A stretch of 64,000 nt of DNA, taken from contig NC_090167.1 of the NCBI RefSeq assembly GCF_017916325.1, positions 848,501 to 912,500 of the forward strand, written 5' to 3'. Positions 28,883 through 39,700 of this stretch are shown here, one piece after another. Both the position numbers and the translations under genes were made by a program. The DNA comes from Leishmania martiniquensis (lineage: Eukaryota > Euglenozoa > Kinetoplastea > Trypanosomatida > Trypanosomatidae). A model generated the notes under the pieces. The model made no database searches, was not told the DNA's origin, and saw only the letters and a list, made by a program, of their open reading frames with translations. Position 1 is the stretch's first letter. Each line of letters starts with the position of its first letter.

Positions 28883-30029
28883 GATCTCAATCGACTTTTC
28901 AATAGAGCGTGATGAGTGACAAATGAGATGAGCGTACGTGTCACAGTAACCGCTATTTGTAGCGTTGTGCGTGGCAAAGGAAGGAGGAAAAGTTGGGAGA
29001 GGAGCGCCGCCGCGCGTTCGTTGCGCGTGTCAATGGCTCAGCGAAACGGCTTTCGCTCCAGGGGCCTCTGCGCTTTGTGTACTCGACTCAGCGCTTGCAA
29101 GAAGAAGAGGCAAAAAAGGTTGTAAAACGGAGACGAAAAGTACTGATACACGCACACGTTGTGCCAGGTGCCCAACAGCAGGTGCAGATAAAAAGATCTT
29201 GGCAAAGCAGCTGGGCGCCTGAATTTCACTCGTGCGCTGACGCTCTATGCCTTGCGACTAAGGGCGTGTGTGCAGGTATATATATATATATATGCGTGTG
29301 TAGTATGTCTGTGTGTGCGCGTAAGCCTCCGCTCGACACGTTGCCTGGCTGCATTTTATTGGGCGGTAACGCAGCGAGGTAGTGTGGGTTGAGGAGAGCG
29401 AGGAGGAGGCGCAAGAAGTAGCCAGAGAAATCGATGGGAAAAGAGGATCCGGTGGGAGGTTACGGGATGTGCAGTGAAGTGTGTTGGCAATGGAGTGAGC
29501 GTGATTCGAGTGCCAAGACACAGAGGATACACACACAGACGCATAAACAGCGACATTTCGAACGCATCGTCGAAGTGTCGCACCATGCTCCTGCCCGCTC
29601 GCCCCTCCTCGTTCTCTTCCATTGCCCACTATTCATCAAAAGGCACGATAGAAGACTGCGCCAGAACGACTTGCGCAGCTGCGCATGCGTGGGTGGATGT
29701 GCACGTCAACAAGTGAGAGGAGCAGGCAAGATGGAGGGGTTGAAGGGAGGCCTGCGTACCAAGATCGACCGCGCTTCAAACCACTTTACCGCCGCTTCTC
29801 CTTCCTCTCCTGAAGCCGGTGCGTTAGTGATGAAGCCCATTAGGCATCTTTACTCGTGCCAGCCTCCTCGAAACAAACAAAGAAAGAGGAGGACGCCGAG
29901 GCCGACGCCCCGCCCCCGCCCTTTCCCATACCGGAAAAGAAGAGCACGCATCCTACACGGCCACTCGCACAAGGGGATGTGCACGAAGTTGCGTGCCCCT
30001 CGTTCACGCGCGAGAGAGGAGGGGGGGGC
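28883..30029. other. Intergenic region
   Basis: No supported gene. It holds a TA run at 29277 and mixed spacer. Plus-strand frames of up to about 220 codons here lack coding bias and overlap the 3' end of the helicase gene. Confidence 0.55.
29277..29293. repeat. TA dinucleotide run
   Basis: A perfect TA repeat flanked by GT-rich sequence, in the spacer downstream of the helicase gene. Confidence 0.85.
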
Positions 30030-32342
30030 TCAGTTCATCGACGGACGTGGAACACCCACAAACGTGCCGTTTTCCCACTGCGGGCGAGTCTTGTTGGCCT
30101 CATAGTGGCGGAGAGCGTCGAGGCGGCGCCGGTTAAGCGACTTGAGCCGGCCTTTGACGTACTCTTTTTGCTTCTCCGCCTCCGCATTGCGAGGCAACGT
30201 CACAGGCGGCACCGCCGTCAGCGCGAACGCCTTGGACAATGCGTCGAGGTCCAGCCGGTGCACATTGAACGTTTCCTTCAGAATGTGGCTCTGATAGGCG
30301 CCAACATGCGCGCGAAACGCCGTGACGGCGCTCTTGGCAACAACCTCGTCCAGCTGCAGCACATGCTCCAATTTTTCTTGAATGTTGGGCAGCTGCTCTG
30401 GCATGGGGTACTTCTCCATGTGAATGCCGTAGTTGGCGAGGTAGCGGACAAAGGGCGCCTCTTCCGGCGTGAGAAAAAGAAGCGCGTTACCAACAGTGCC
30501 TGCGCGTGCTGTGCGGCCGATGCGGTGAATGTACTCCGTCGGATCTAGCGGCGGGTCGTACTGGAGAATCCACGACACATGCGGAATGTCCAGACCGCGC
30601 GCTGCGACATCCGTGCAGAATAGGACACCTGTTTTCCACTCCGTGAACATCTGAAAGGTCTGCACACGCTGGCGGTGCTTCATGTGGCCGTGCAGCATCA
30701 TGGCGTCATCGTGAAACCCGACGGAGCCCATCATTTGGTAGTGAAAAGTGGCACTGGCGACTGTGGAGCAGAAGACCATTGCCTTGGCACGGCGCGCGAC
30801 CTGCTTCACAAAGACGTACAGCGCACGCAGTCGATCGTGAGAGGGCACAATACGACCAAATTGGCGCAGCGTCGGCGGAATAGCGTCTGCCTCGCCGGCA
30901 GGGTCCTGGCTATAGTGATCGGCATCGCTCTCGTCCTTGTGCTTCTGCACGTCGTCCTTCGCCTCTTCGCCGTCTTCATCGGGATCGTCGTACACACGGT
31001 AGGGTGCCATCGCCGGCGCCGACGGCGCTATCCCCGCGCTGCCCTCTGGCGCAGCATCGTCGTCGACCTCCACCACGGAGGGGGCATCGCCGGCGGTGCT
31101 AACAAAGAGGGGGAGACGAGAAAGGGAGAGGCGGGCAAGTTCACGAACGGACTTGGTGTTGGTCGCCGAGAATAAGAGCGTTTGCCGCCCCTTGGGGATG
31201 CGGGTGATGACAGCGTCGAGGTCGCGCTGGAAGCCGTCGGCCAGCATGCGGTCCGCCTCGTCGAGCACGAGAATGCGCAGCCGCGACAAGTCCCACCCCT
31301 TGCAGTGGAGAACATGATCGTGGATTCGGCCTGGCGTGCCGACGACGATGGATGCCATCCCCGATGTGAGACGCCGGCGCTCCTCAATGACCTTTGTGCC
31401 GCCCGTTATCAGCTGTACGTGAAACTGAGCCCCACCCTCGGTGACTGGGACGGCTGCGATGTGCTTGCACAGCGCTGACAATACCGCATGCGTCTGCACG
31501 CACAGCTCTTTGGTGGGGGCCAGCACCACCCCTGCGGTGGCGTGCGGGTGCCTTTGGACCGTGCCCTTGGCGAGGTGGAGAAGCGGCACGCAGAAGGCGA
31601 GAGTCTTGCCGGAGCCGGTGCGCGCCTGGCCGAGCAGGTCGCAGCCCTCCAGCGCGTACGGGATGCTGCGCTCCTGGATGCGAGTCATACGGTAGAAGCC
31701 ATTCTGTTGCAGAGCAGCCGCGACAACGGAGTCGAGTCCGATCAGCGGGTGGATGTAGAGGGCGCCGTGAGCGGCATGGCGCCGCTGCTCGATAAGATGT
31801 GCCTTCTCCTCTTCCGCATTGTCAAGCTCCCCAGGCATCGAAGGCGCACCTCTTTGCTTGCGCAGCTGGGCGGAACCCTCGTCAGGTGCTCCAGCTGCTG
31901 CAGAGGCGGAAAGCGCCCTTGATCGATGGCCAGCTGTGGCACCCTTTGAGTCCTCGAACAGATCTTCCAACGCGTACTGGTGCCCTAGGTAGCTCTCTTC
32001 AATTTCCTCTGCGGCATCTCCAACAAAGTTTAACGCAGCGTCGCGGCAACGCTTGCGGCCGGCACGGCTGCCGCCGGTCACTACCACCACCCCAGACTGC
32101 GCCTGTTTACGGCGGTTCTGGTGCTCCTCCTGCATCTGCTCCAGCACCTCCATGTCCTGCATCCGGAAAAAGTCACTTTTCTTCATCTTCAGCTGGCCCA
32201 AGTTATCCACAGGAGGGCTAAAGGGACCGTCGCCCATGACAACCACGTCACCCCCGACGCTATCGCTAGCTGCACTGCCACCTTCCAGCGCTTGCCGCGC
32301 CTCGCGCTGGCGCAGTTTTTTTCGGCGACCTTTGATGCCCAT
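30030..32342 (-). CDS. DEAD-box RNA helicase, HAS1/DDX18-like
   Basis: Start at the ATG 32342-32340 (MGIKGRRKKLRQ); the frame upstream starts with GTG. 770 aa. A Lys-rich N-terminal extension of about 210 residues precedes the Q motif (MTRIQERSIP, about 220). Then come motif I ARTGSGKT (about 240), Ia PTKELC, Ib VGTPGRIHDH, II LDEADRML (about 360), III FSATNTKSV, IV MVFCSTVA, V TDVAARGLDIP and VI YIHRIGRTARAG (about 607). The segment LQYDPPLDPTEYIHRIGRTA is close to HAS1/DDX18, and the C-terminal region (VGAYQSHILKETFNVHRLDL) fits the DUF4217 tail shared by HAS1, DBP4, DBP7 and SPB4. Known role: nucleolar remodelling of pre-ribosomes. An acidic insert of about 75 residues separates the two RecA lobes. 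The exact subfamily is less certain. Confidence 0.9.
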   Translation of the reverse strand: MGIKGRRKKLRQREARQALEGGSAASDSVGGDVVVMGDGPFSPPVDNLGQLKMKKSDFFRMQDMEVLEQMQEEHQNRRKQAQSGVVVVTGGSRAGRKRCRDAALNFVGDAAEEIEESYLGHQYALEDLFEDSKGATAGHRSRALSASAAAGAPDEGSAQLRKQRGAPSMPGELDNAEEEKAHLIEQRRHAAHGALYIHPLIGLDSVVAAALQQNGFYRMTRIQERSIPYALEGCDLLGQARTGSGKTLAFCVPLLHLAKGTVQRHPHATAGVVLAPTKELCVQTHAVLSALCKHIAAVPVTEGGAQFHVQLITGGTKVIEERRRLTSGMASIVVGTPGRIHDHVLHCKGWDLSRLRILVLDEADRMLADGFQRDLDAVITRIPKGRQTLLFSATNTKSVRELARLSLSRLPLFVSTAGDAPSVVEVDDDAAPEGSAGIAPSAPAMAPYRVYDDPDEDGEEAKDDVQKHKDESDADHYSQDPAGEADAIPPTLRQFGRIVPSHDRLRALYVFVKQVARRAKAMVFCSTVASATFHYQMMGSVGFHDDAMMLHGHMKHRQRVQTFQMFTEWKTGVLFCTDVAARGLDIPHVSWILQYDPPLDPTEYIHRIGRTARAGTVGNALLFLTPEEAPFVRYLANYGIHMEKYPMPEQLPNIQEKLEHVLQLDEVVAKSAVTAFRAHVGAYQSHILKETFNVHRLDLDALSKAFALTAVPPVTLPRNAEAEKQKEYVKGRLKSLNRRRLDALRHYEANKTRPQWENGTFVGVPRPSMN

Positions 32343-33453
32343 CGCTGTGGTTGCCCCCAACTTTACAAAAGAGCAGCGTGCGAGCGCACAATCGATGCGG
32401 AGACGATACCCCTCTCCCTCGAGGAGCTGTGCCAGAAAATCAGAAGAGAATTGCAGGAATGTGAGGCGTTCTGTGCCTGACACTCGCCAGGCCGAAAACG
32501 AGAGGAGAGGGACGGCGAGTGTGGGGGGGGCAGATATGGAGAGAGGGAGGGAGTCGACCAGAGCAGGAAGAACTCAGCGAGCAATCGAAGCGTGGGGTGT
32601 CGGGAACAAGGGCCATGGGACAAGGGAGCCGCATACATCGCGCTCTGGTACAAGATAGAGAAACCTCTCATCTTTCTTCTTCAGCAGTGACGCTGATAGC
32701 GGATGATATGGAAATGCTCACCATACGATCTCCCCTTTCGTTGGAGCGCAGCCACCAGAGACGTGAAGATCACTGGTGTGTGAGACGGGAAAGGTGTGTA
32801 AAAGGGAGCAAAAAAGAACACGCAGTGGTATTCCTGTGTGCTATCGAGGGTTGTGGCCGAAGAATAATCGTTGCCAACAGAGCAACTCGTATTCGCCTGC
32901 GTGGGAGGGGCGGGCCAGCATGTCAGCGCTGCTTCTTTCCTCTTACATTACCGATTTACCTCAGATTTCGCTTTGTCCTGCGCCGTCTTGGTCGTGCGTG
33001 TACGCGCACGGTGATTTTTGAGGCCGCAGCGGTACGCCACCGTCACGATGATGGCAAGTGAATACAAACGCAAACGAAAGGGAAAGAACGGGGGGGCAGA
33101 ACGGGTATTGTGTGTGAGGGTGCGATGATGCAACCGTAGTCGTGCCTACAAGGTGCCGATACCGATCCGCTTCCGCGTCCAGATGACCAGCACTGAGAGC
33201 AAGCCGTCCCGCACATGACGCGAACAGAGGCGGAACAAACACTATCTGTGACAAAGAGTGAGCGAGAACTGAAGAGGCGTTCCACACGCCCCGAGTGAGG
33301 CCTGGCCAACCGCCCCTCCACGCACACACAGACACACACACACGCACGGGTTGCTCAGCAACCGGTAGGTGACCATACAGTCACAGAGAAAGAGAGAGGA
33401 TAGACACTTCAGCACTCGCTCGGTGCAGACTTTTACTCGCAGGCAGCTGTGCT
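32343..33453. other. Intergenic region
   Basis: Helicase 5' untranslated sequence with a pyrimidine tract on the minus strand near 32440-32540, then spacer with CA repeats near 33320-33345. I see no gene. Confidence 0.55.
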
Positions 33454-36400
33454 CTACGAGTATTCGGAGAAGAGCCCGACATAGAGTACTCCCGTCTTCA
33501 TCGCCAAACCTTTCCGAATGAGGACAGCAGGCTGCGCCTTGTTAGCCCACTTCATATGAGCCTCCTTCCACAGGAACCAACCTTCCTTGCACTTGATGGC
33601 ACCGAAGCTCTCGTCAGACTCGGGGAAGTAGCCGGTCCCAGAAGGGATGTGAACGTGGTGCTGCGTCGGCGGCGCGGCATGGATAACGTCAGGCACGTAG
33701 TCCATCGCCGCCTCCTCACCTTCCCCCTCATCCTCTGTCTTCGCTCCCGTGAGTGCGCCACCGGCTGCGGGGTGATGATGGCCCGTCTGCCGCCGCCCCT
33801 TCTCAGCAGCAGCAGAAGCAGCCGTGCAAGCTGACTTCGTTAGTAACGCAGGGTCTTCGCTCTCACCATCTACTTCACATTGTGGTCGAAGCAAGAACGA
33901 ATGTACGCCGCCTGTGGCTGGCATGCCGCGCTCGCCAGTCGCAGGCCGAGGCTGACGCCTCCCCCTTAGCGCTGGCTCCTGCGCAGAGTGGTCAGTTGCG
34001 CGGCTGTACAGCAGCGATCGAAAAATTGCCTGCGGTGCACGGTAAAAGCGAACGCGTCGCCTCGGTTGCTGTTGCGCATGCTGCAGGATGCACGTGGAGG
34101 ACCCTGTTGGCAGTTGCCCGCTGCGCTCCATCTCCGCCAGCTCTTCGAGGACGCAACCTGGCGCCAGTATCGGGTTCACCGCATGTGTGAAGGTGCACGG
34201 GATACGTAAGGCGCTCTCCGCTTCCTCCAGTAGTTGAAGGCCTGCGGATTTGGAAATGTCCAGGTCAATGTGCTTTCCCGAGACGATGCCAACGGGCTCG
34301 CCACTATCCTCGCTCGTCGAGATGATCGTGACAGTCGACTCATCTACAAGCCGTGACCCCGCGCACCCCCTGAGGTGCGGCGCTGCCCCCTGACCTTTGA
34401 CACACGCCTTGCCACGCTGGAGCAGAAGCCGCCGTAGCGCGCGACGCACCAGCTGGTTGCGCACCGGGGTGCTACTCTTGTCGAGTGTCGCATTCACCGA
34501 CGGCTGAAAGTAGTCCCCGCCGACGAAGGCGCGCCACACACCAAACGCCTCCGCCGCGTTCATACTACTGAAGCGCACCACAGCCGCATCTTTCGATAAC
34601 AGCGGTGCATGATGGGGATCCTCGGAGAAGTGAGTGTAGGTTGGATATGTCTGCGCTTGCGCAAACCTCCAGCTGTAGGTGAAGCTGTCTGGCCAGTCAC
34701 AGTGCGGACTCAACACCGACGCCGGGAAAACGTCCGCACATTTCATCGTTGTTGCGATGCCCATCTCCGCTGCCGCAGTCGGGGAGACCGTTTTCTTGCC
34801 CGTCGGCGTGCGCCCCACCGCAGCGGAGGGGCTCTCCTTATTCTGGAAGAACAACGCACGAAGCGCCGTGCTGGCGGCGTGCACGACTTCGGAGGTGATG
34901 TGGGTGGAGGCGCGGCACAGCGTCATCCAAGGCTGGGGACAGCGGTGGTGATGCACCTCGGCATCACCTCTGCTGGAGGCCTCTTCAGAGCTACCGATGC
35001 GATGCCTTTGCGCCATGTCGTCTAATGCGTGCGGAGCGTGACCAATACGCTCCACGGGGTACTGCTTCTGCGGGGCTGGCACATCAGATAGGAATGGCTG
35101 CTCCACAACGTTGAAGCGCTTCGGCGCTGGTGTGTGTGTGACGCTGGACGTAGCTGAGTCCGACACTGTTACGCGTTGGCCGGTCCGGCGCAGAATCGAT
35201 GCAAGACAACACTGACGCAGGGCGAGCCACGACGGAACTGTGGCGCAGCTGCTGGGTGCCGTCCCTGTCGTGTCACAGTCAGCGCCGTCCAGATGAGCTT
35301 GTGGTGTGCTACAGCTGCCGCCGTGACAGATGGACCGGGACAGCCACGCTGAGGAAAGGGGGAGCGCGGGAGCAGGCGCGGTGGGCATCGTCACCGATGA
35401 CCGCCACGCTGGTGGCGCTTCACCAAATATTAGGTCGCATAAGCCCGCCGCACCGATCTGAGTCACCAGTGGAAAGTACAGGCGGATATCCATGTCGAGG
35501 GAGATGGGCACCTCGCACTGCCAGAGCACATTCCCCGAGTCCATTTCCGCCTTCTCCGGTCTCACTTGAATGATGCTCACGCCGCCGAGGGTCTCGTTGC
35601 GACGCAGCGCACTGAAAATGGGGCTGGCGCCACGGTAGCGAGGGAGCAGTGAGGGGTGCATATTGATCACAGGCGGCAGCACACGCAGCAAGCGCAGTGG
35701 CAGGTAGTAGCGAAAGGAGACGACAACGGTGAGGTCGTAGTCCGCCAGCGGATGCCCCTGTGCAGCCCACGTATGCGGGGTTTCGAAGATCGCCGGAGAA
35801 GGGGGAATGCCCTTACGCTTGAGTGGGTCGCGTTCTGCCGGCGAAGTGGCGCCGGCTTCGTACCGGGGTGCAGCCGACAACACCGCGTGTGCGGGTCTGT
35901 GGCTCAGCAGGGAGGCGATACCATGGTGATTACCAGTGTGTGAGCCGGTCGTACTGGCTGCTGTGCCTCTCGCGCTGGAAAGCATTTCCTTCAGCAAGGT
36001 GCTTCTTGACAGTGACTTGGGATCATCTACTGGAATGATAGGTAATCCGTGCTCGATGCAGTACCTCGCGACCGGGTACTGGCGCGTGAACTTCTTGGCC
36101 GCCTCCTCCGGAGTCATGCCGCGCGGAAGCGCGGGGCACACCACAGTAATGTGATCACGCACAAATGCGTCCACGTCAGCCATGGCCTCTTCATCCTCTG
36201 CTGCATCTGCCTCTGCGCTCCACCTTTGCAATGATGCGGTCGCAGTTGAGGGTGGCCAATACCCGCCGCCCGTGCCACCACCCCTACTGCGTGCCTTCGA
36301 GGAGCGCAGCGCGCTCGCCACGATGCAGCGCATACGTGTGTGAAGAGCCTCAAGTGCCGTGACGGAGACCACATCACCACCGAACACTAATAGGCGCGGT

Positions 36401-36795
36401 ACTCGTACGCAGGCAGGCTGTGAGGCTGGCCGAAAGACTTGGCTGACGCGCAGCTGCTCCGCCAAAGAAGCGACTAGGGGGCTGAACATAGAGGTAGTGC
36501 GGAAGGGTGCAGAGGAGGAAAGAGCGGGATGAGTGGCCCTCATCGCCTCGATCAGCACGGAGTTTCTCCGAGCATCAGCGGTGCTATTTTGTGTGCTCAC
36601 TCGCGCCTGCCCAGATGTCCCTGACTGAGACAGAGGGATTGCGGTGTAGGTGCGAAGCTTTCTGCCACGAGGCGCCGCCACTGCAGTGCGGCGCATGCGA
36701 AAGTAAGCTCCTCGGCCACTCCTGCACCCGCGCACCGTCTGCAGAGCGAGAGTAGCCCCACCTAAGGTAGCGGCACGGCAAGCAAGGGCGGGCAT
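33454..36795 (-). CDS. Mitochondrial methionyl-tRNA formyltransferase, enlarged
   Basis: Transfers a formyl group from 10-formyl-tetrahydrofolate to Met-tRNA in the mitochondrion. Shown by an N-terminal Rossmann-like strand VPRLLVFGGDVVSV, the formyltransferase signature INMHPSLLPRYRGASPI (about 376-392; Asn and His are the catalytic pair), and EMDSGNVLWQCEVPI, which holds the catalytic Asp seen in bacterial Fmt as LDTGDML. The C-terminal half has a weak OB-type tRNA-binding region (LLSKDAAVVRFSSM, then FVGGDYFQP). At 1113 aa it is more than three times bacterial Fmt, with long insertions. Known: trypanosomatids import an elongator-type tRNA-Met and formylate it with an unusually large enzyme. 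The start at 36795 is the first ATG, but the first AG after the pyrimidine tract lies inside codons 11-12, so Met34 (36696) is a real alternative. Confidence 0.9.
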   Translation of the reverse strand: MPALACRAATLGGATLALQTVRGCRSGRGAYFRMRRTAVAAPRGRKLRTYTAIPLSQSGTSGQARVSTQNSTADARRNSVLIEAMRATHPALSSSAPFRTTSMFSPLVASLAEQLRVSQVFRPASQPACVRVPRLLVFGGDVVSVTALEALHTRMRCIVASALRSSKARSRGGGTGGGYWPPSTATASLQRWSAEADAAEDEEAMADVDAFVRDHITVVCPALPRGMTPEEAAKKFTRQYPVARYCIEHGLPIIPVDDPKSLSRSTLLKEMLSSARGTAASTTGSHTGNHHGIASLLSHRPAHAVLSAAPRYEAGATSPAERDPLKRKGIPPSPAIFETPHTWAAQGHPLADYDLTVVVSFRYYLPLRLLRVLPPVINMHPSLLPRYRGASPIFSALRRNETLGGVSIIQVRPEKAEMDSGNVLWQCEVPISLDMDIRLYFPLVTQIGAAGLCDLIFGEAPPAWRSSVTMPTAPAPALPLSSAWLSRSICHGGSCSTPQAHLDGADCDTTGTAPSSCATVPSWLALRQCCLASILRRTGQRVTVSDSATSSVTHTPAPKRFNVVEQPFLSDVPAPQKQYPVERIGHAPHALDDMAQRHRIGSSEEASSRGDAEVHHHRCPQPWMTLCRASTHITSEVVHAASTALRALFFQNKESPSAAVGRTPTGKKTVSPTAAAEMGIATTMKCADVFPASVLSPHCDWPDSFTYSWRFAQAQTYPTYTHFSEDPHHAPLLSKDAAVVRFSSMNAAEAFGVWRAFVGGDYFQPSVNATLDKSSTPVRNQLVRRALRRLLLQRGKACVKGQGAAPHLRGCAGSRLVDESTVTIISTSEDSGEPVGIVSGKHIDLDISKSAGLQLLEEAESALRIPCTFTHAVNPILAPGCVLEELAEMERSGQLPTGSSTCILQHAQQQPRRRVRFYRAPQAIFRSLLYSRATDHSAQEPALRGRRQPRPATGERGMPATGGVHSFLLRPQCEVDGESEDPALLTKSACTAASAAAEKGRRQTGHHHPAAGGALTGAKTEDEGEGEEAAMDYVPDVIHAAPPTQHHVHIPSGTGYFPESDESFGAIKCKEGWFLWKEAHMKWANKAQPAVLIRKGLAMKTGVLYVGLFSEYS

Positions 36796-39700
36796 CGTGC
36801 GAATCCGGTGAAAGGAAAGCAGCGGAAACGAAGGGGGGTTCCAGGGGAAGCCAAGCGAGTGCCCGGGGCCCGATCTGCTTGGCAGTGCTAGGCCGGGTAT
36901 GAAAGAGGAACAAAAAGGCGTGAGAGGAGGCACACGCCGAGAGCCGAAGTCGCAACGGAAGAAAAAGGGATGCAGCGGAGCACGCCCTCACCGTTGCATG
37001 CGCGTGCGGCGCCGCCCCAACTACAGGGCGGCGTGCTTCCTCACGTATCTATCCTTCCGCAAGTAAGAGAGAGAGGGTCCGTGCACCGCCCAGGCAGCTA
37101 GCGTCACTGCCTTCGCACACGGAAGGATCGAGCTGTCAACGAGTACGAGGAAAGAAGAAACAGCCACGGAGAAGACCGGCCCACACTGATGCCCATTCAG
37201 CGCCGATAGAAGGCACGCTCGATTTTATGCACCGCCACAATGGCTGCGCTGTAAATGTGTGTGCTCCAAAAGAGAGAAGAGGAAGGGGTATTGGAAAAGG
37301 CGCTCGACATCATCGCAGGAAAGTAGAAGTGGAAGCGGGAAGCGGGAGAGTGATTGGATAGAGGAGAAAAGGGCCAAGGAGGAGGAAGCCTGAAGTGCCT
37401 CGAAGGAGGCGAGCAGAAATGAGCGTCAGCTTCAGAGGGCGAGGCACGGGCGTTTGTTCGCGCACGCAGGACGAAGTTGCTTTCGGTGCCAGCATGCTGC
37501 GCAGCAGGCCGTACGAGCATCTGGGTGCAGCTGCCCGTGCAGCTCCCCGGTACTAACACACACACACACATACTAGTTCTCGTTGCCGAGCTCGTGGTAT
37601 TCTACTCTGGCAGTTAGGGGCCCCCACACCCGGTGCGACGCTTTTGGGTCGCCACTTTCACCCCACTCGCGGAATTTTGGGGGTCAGTGCTCGAGTCACG
37701 CAACGCGCGAGCGAATTGGCTTCCTTTCGTTTTTTGTTTCTCCTGCACAATGGCAAAGGGTAAGCGATGGGCAGAGAGGGGGGAAGCAGAATACCCTCCA
37801 TGAGGCTGTTGCCAAGCCACTTCTCGTCCCTCCCATGCTACCTGGCCACAGTCCCCCCTTCTGCCGAATCGATGCGAACTTCCAGCTTCGTTACTTGGCC
37901 CACACCCGGCTCGCTCCCTGTCTCTGCGCTGTCTTTCGACTCCATCCAAAAACGTCTGGCGAGAATAATTCCAAAAAGTCAACAAGAGAGAAGAGGAGCA
38001 AAGAGAAAGGGGAAGAGCGCAGAAAAGTCAGCACAAGTCATCTGCAGACACACACGGGCACTGCAACGCAAACCTTCACTTGAAGAATACTACGGGAAGA
38101 CGAAAGGACAGAGAGAGCGCGCGCGCGCGAGAAAGCGAGAAAGCACACTGTGATCTCTACACAAAGCAGTTCCGGCGTACCATAGAGAAAGCGAAGGGGA
38201 GGGAGGGGGCAGAGCCGAAAAAAAACAAAGCAAATCAGCTCGAGCACTCACACACACACCACACCCATCACACACGAAACACGAAGGAAATCAATACGCG
38301 CACGTGAGCAGCGGAGAGGAGCCCACCCAATGGGAGCGAAAAGGGAAAGCAGAATTGATAGAGGGGTGGAGGAAATGATAGATCCTAGACGCGCGTGTAC
38401 GCCCTGGCGTCCACGTGCCCACGCACGTGGGGAGCGGATACGAAAGTGGGTGACAACAGAGGTAGATGGCGCAAGTCTTGGAGCACGGGGAGGGAAGCGA
38501 GGTTGGAAGTAGCAAAGAGCACAGGGCAACAGAAGGGTGTCCGCATACCCGCTTACCGTCGACATGAGCGAATCCAGCCGCCCTCTTCGTTTTTTTTTCG
38601 CGTCACGTCTCGCATACTGTTACCCTCTCCTCCCTCGCTCGCTCTCACTCCCCCCTCTCTGTCGGTCGTGCGTTCCTCCTGCTCGCGTCCTCCCTTTTCC
38701 CTCACTCACTTCCTCTGGGGAAAAAGCAGACCGTTGCACGATAGGAGGCGCATCTGGAGCTGGCGAGAAGCCCGGGCTGCTTGTCAGCTCGTCTTGGCTT
38801 TTGTTGGGCATCCCTTCCCCTGAAGAACACCACACAAGCGCACAGAGTTTTACGCACGCGGGAAGACATGCACACGAGCACACATCACTGGTTCAAAGTG
38901 AGTGCGCGGCGGAGTGCATACACAGCAGGGCGGCAAAGCGAAGCGACAGGAGAAAGAAAAGGGAAAAAAGAGGTCCGCTAAAATCAGGGGGAGTGCCACC
39001 GGTGTGTGTGTGAGGAGAGAGAGGGGGGGAAGGGGGGCTGAAGGGGTAACGCGCGAAACAAGAAGAGAGGTAGTAGGCGGGGAGAGGAAGGAAAGTGATT
39101 TTGACGTTTTGTGTCGTCACAAGCGCGTCGTAGCCTGCGAGGGTGGGAGAAGTTCTGCCGCCTTTCACGACATAGTCAGACCCCCAGTGACTGAGCTCAA
39201 CATTCAAGCAGCAGAGGAGGGAGGAAGAAAAAACACAGATCAAGCGGAAAAAAGAGAAACAGATGTACGCGGACCCGCCATCGCCACAGCTATCATGCGC
39301 TCATCACTGTGGAAACGCGACTTTATGAACTCACTCTCTCCTCCCCCTTCCTTCAATTAGAAAGGCATAACAAAAAAAAACAAAGCAGCGCACAAACATT
39401 TGAACGATGGTGAGGGAAGCAGCGCCTCACAGCGGGCCGAAAAAATGGAGATGGGATGGAACAAGGCAGAGGAGGAGGAGAGACTACAAGAAATATATAT
39501 ATATATATGAGATACATATAGATAGCGAAAGCGGCACACACACACACGCCAACGCGCAGACGCACACCATCGCGAGCCAACTCACTGACAGCACACACTC
39601 TTTCGTAGAAAAGCCCCCCTCTCTCTGTGTGTGTGTGTGCAGAGGCGGCGGTGAAAAAGAGGGACAGAGCAAACGGAAACGAAACGCACAAAAAAGCGTG

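Noticed and set aside
38620..38811. 63-codon minus-strand ATG frame
   Set aside because: Only its first half looks protein-like and codon bias is weak; too short to support without conservation data.
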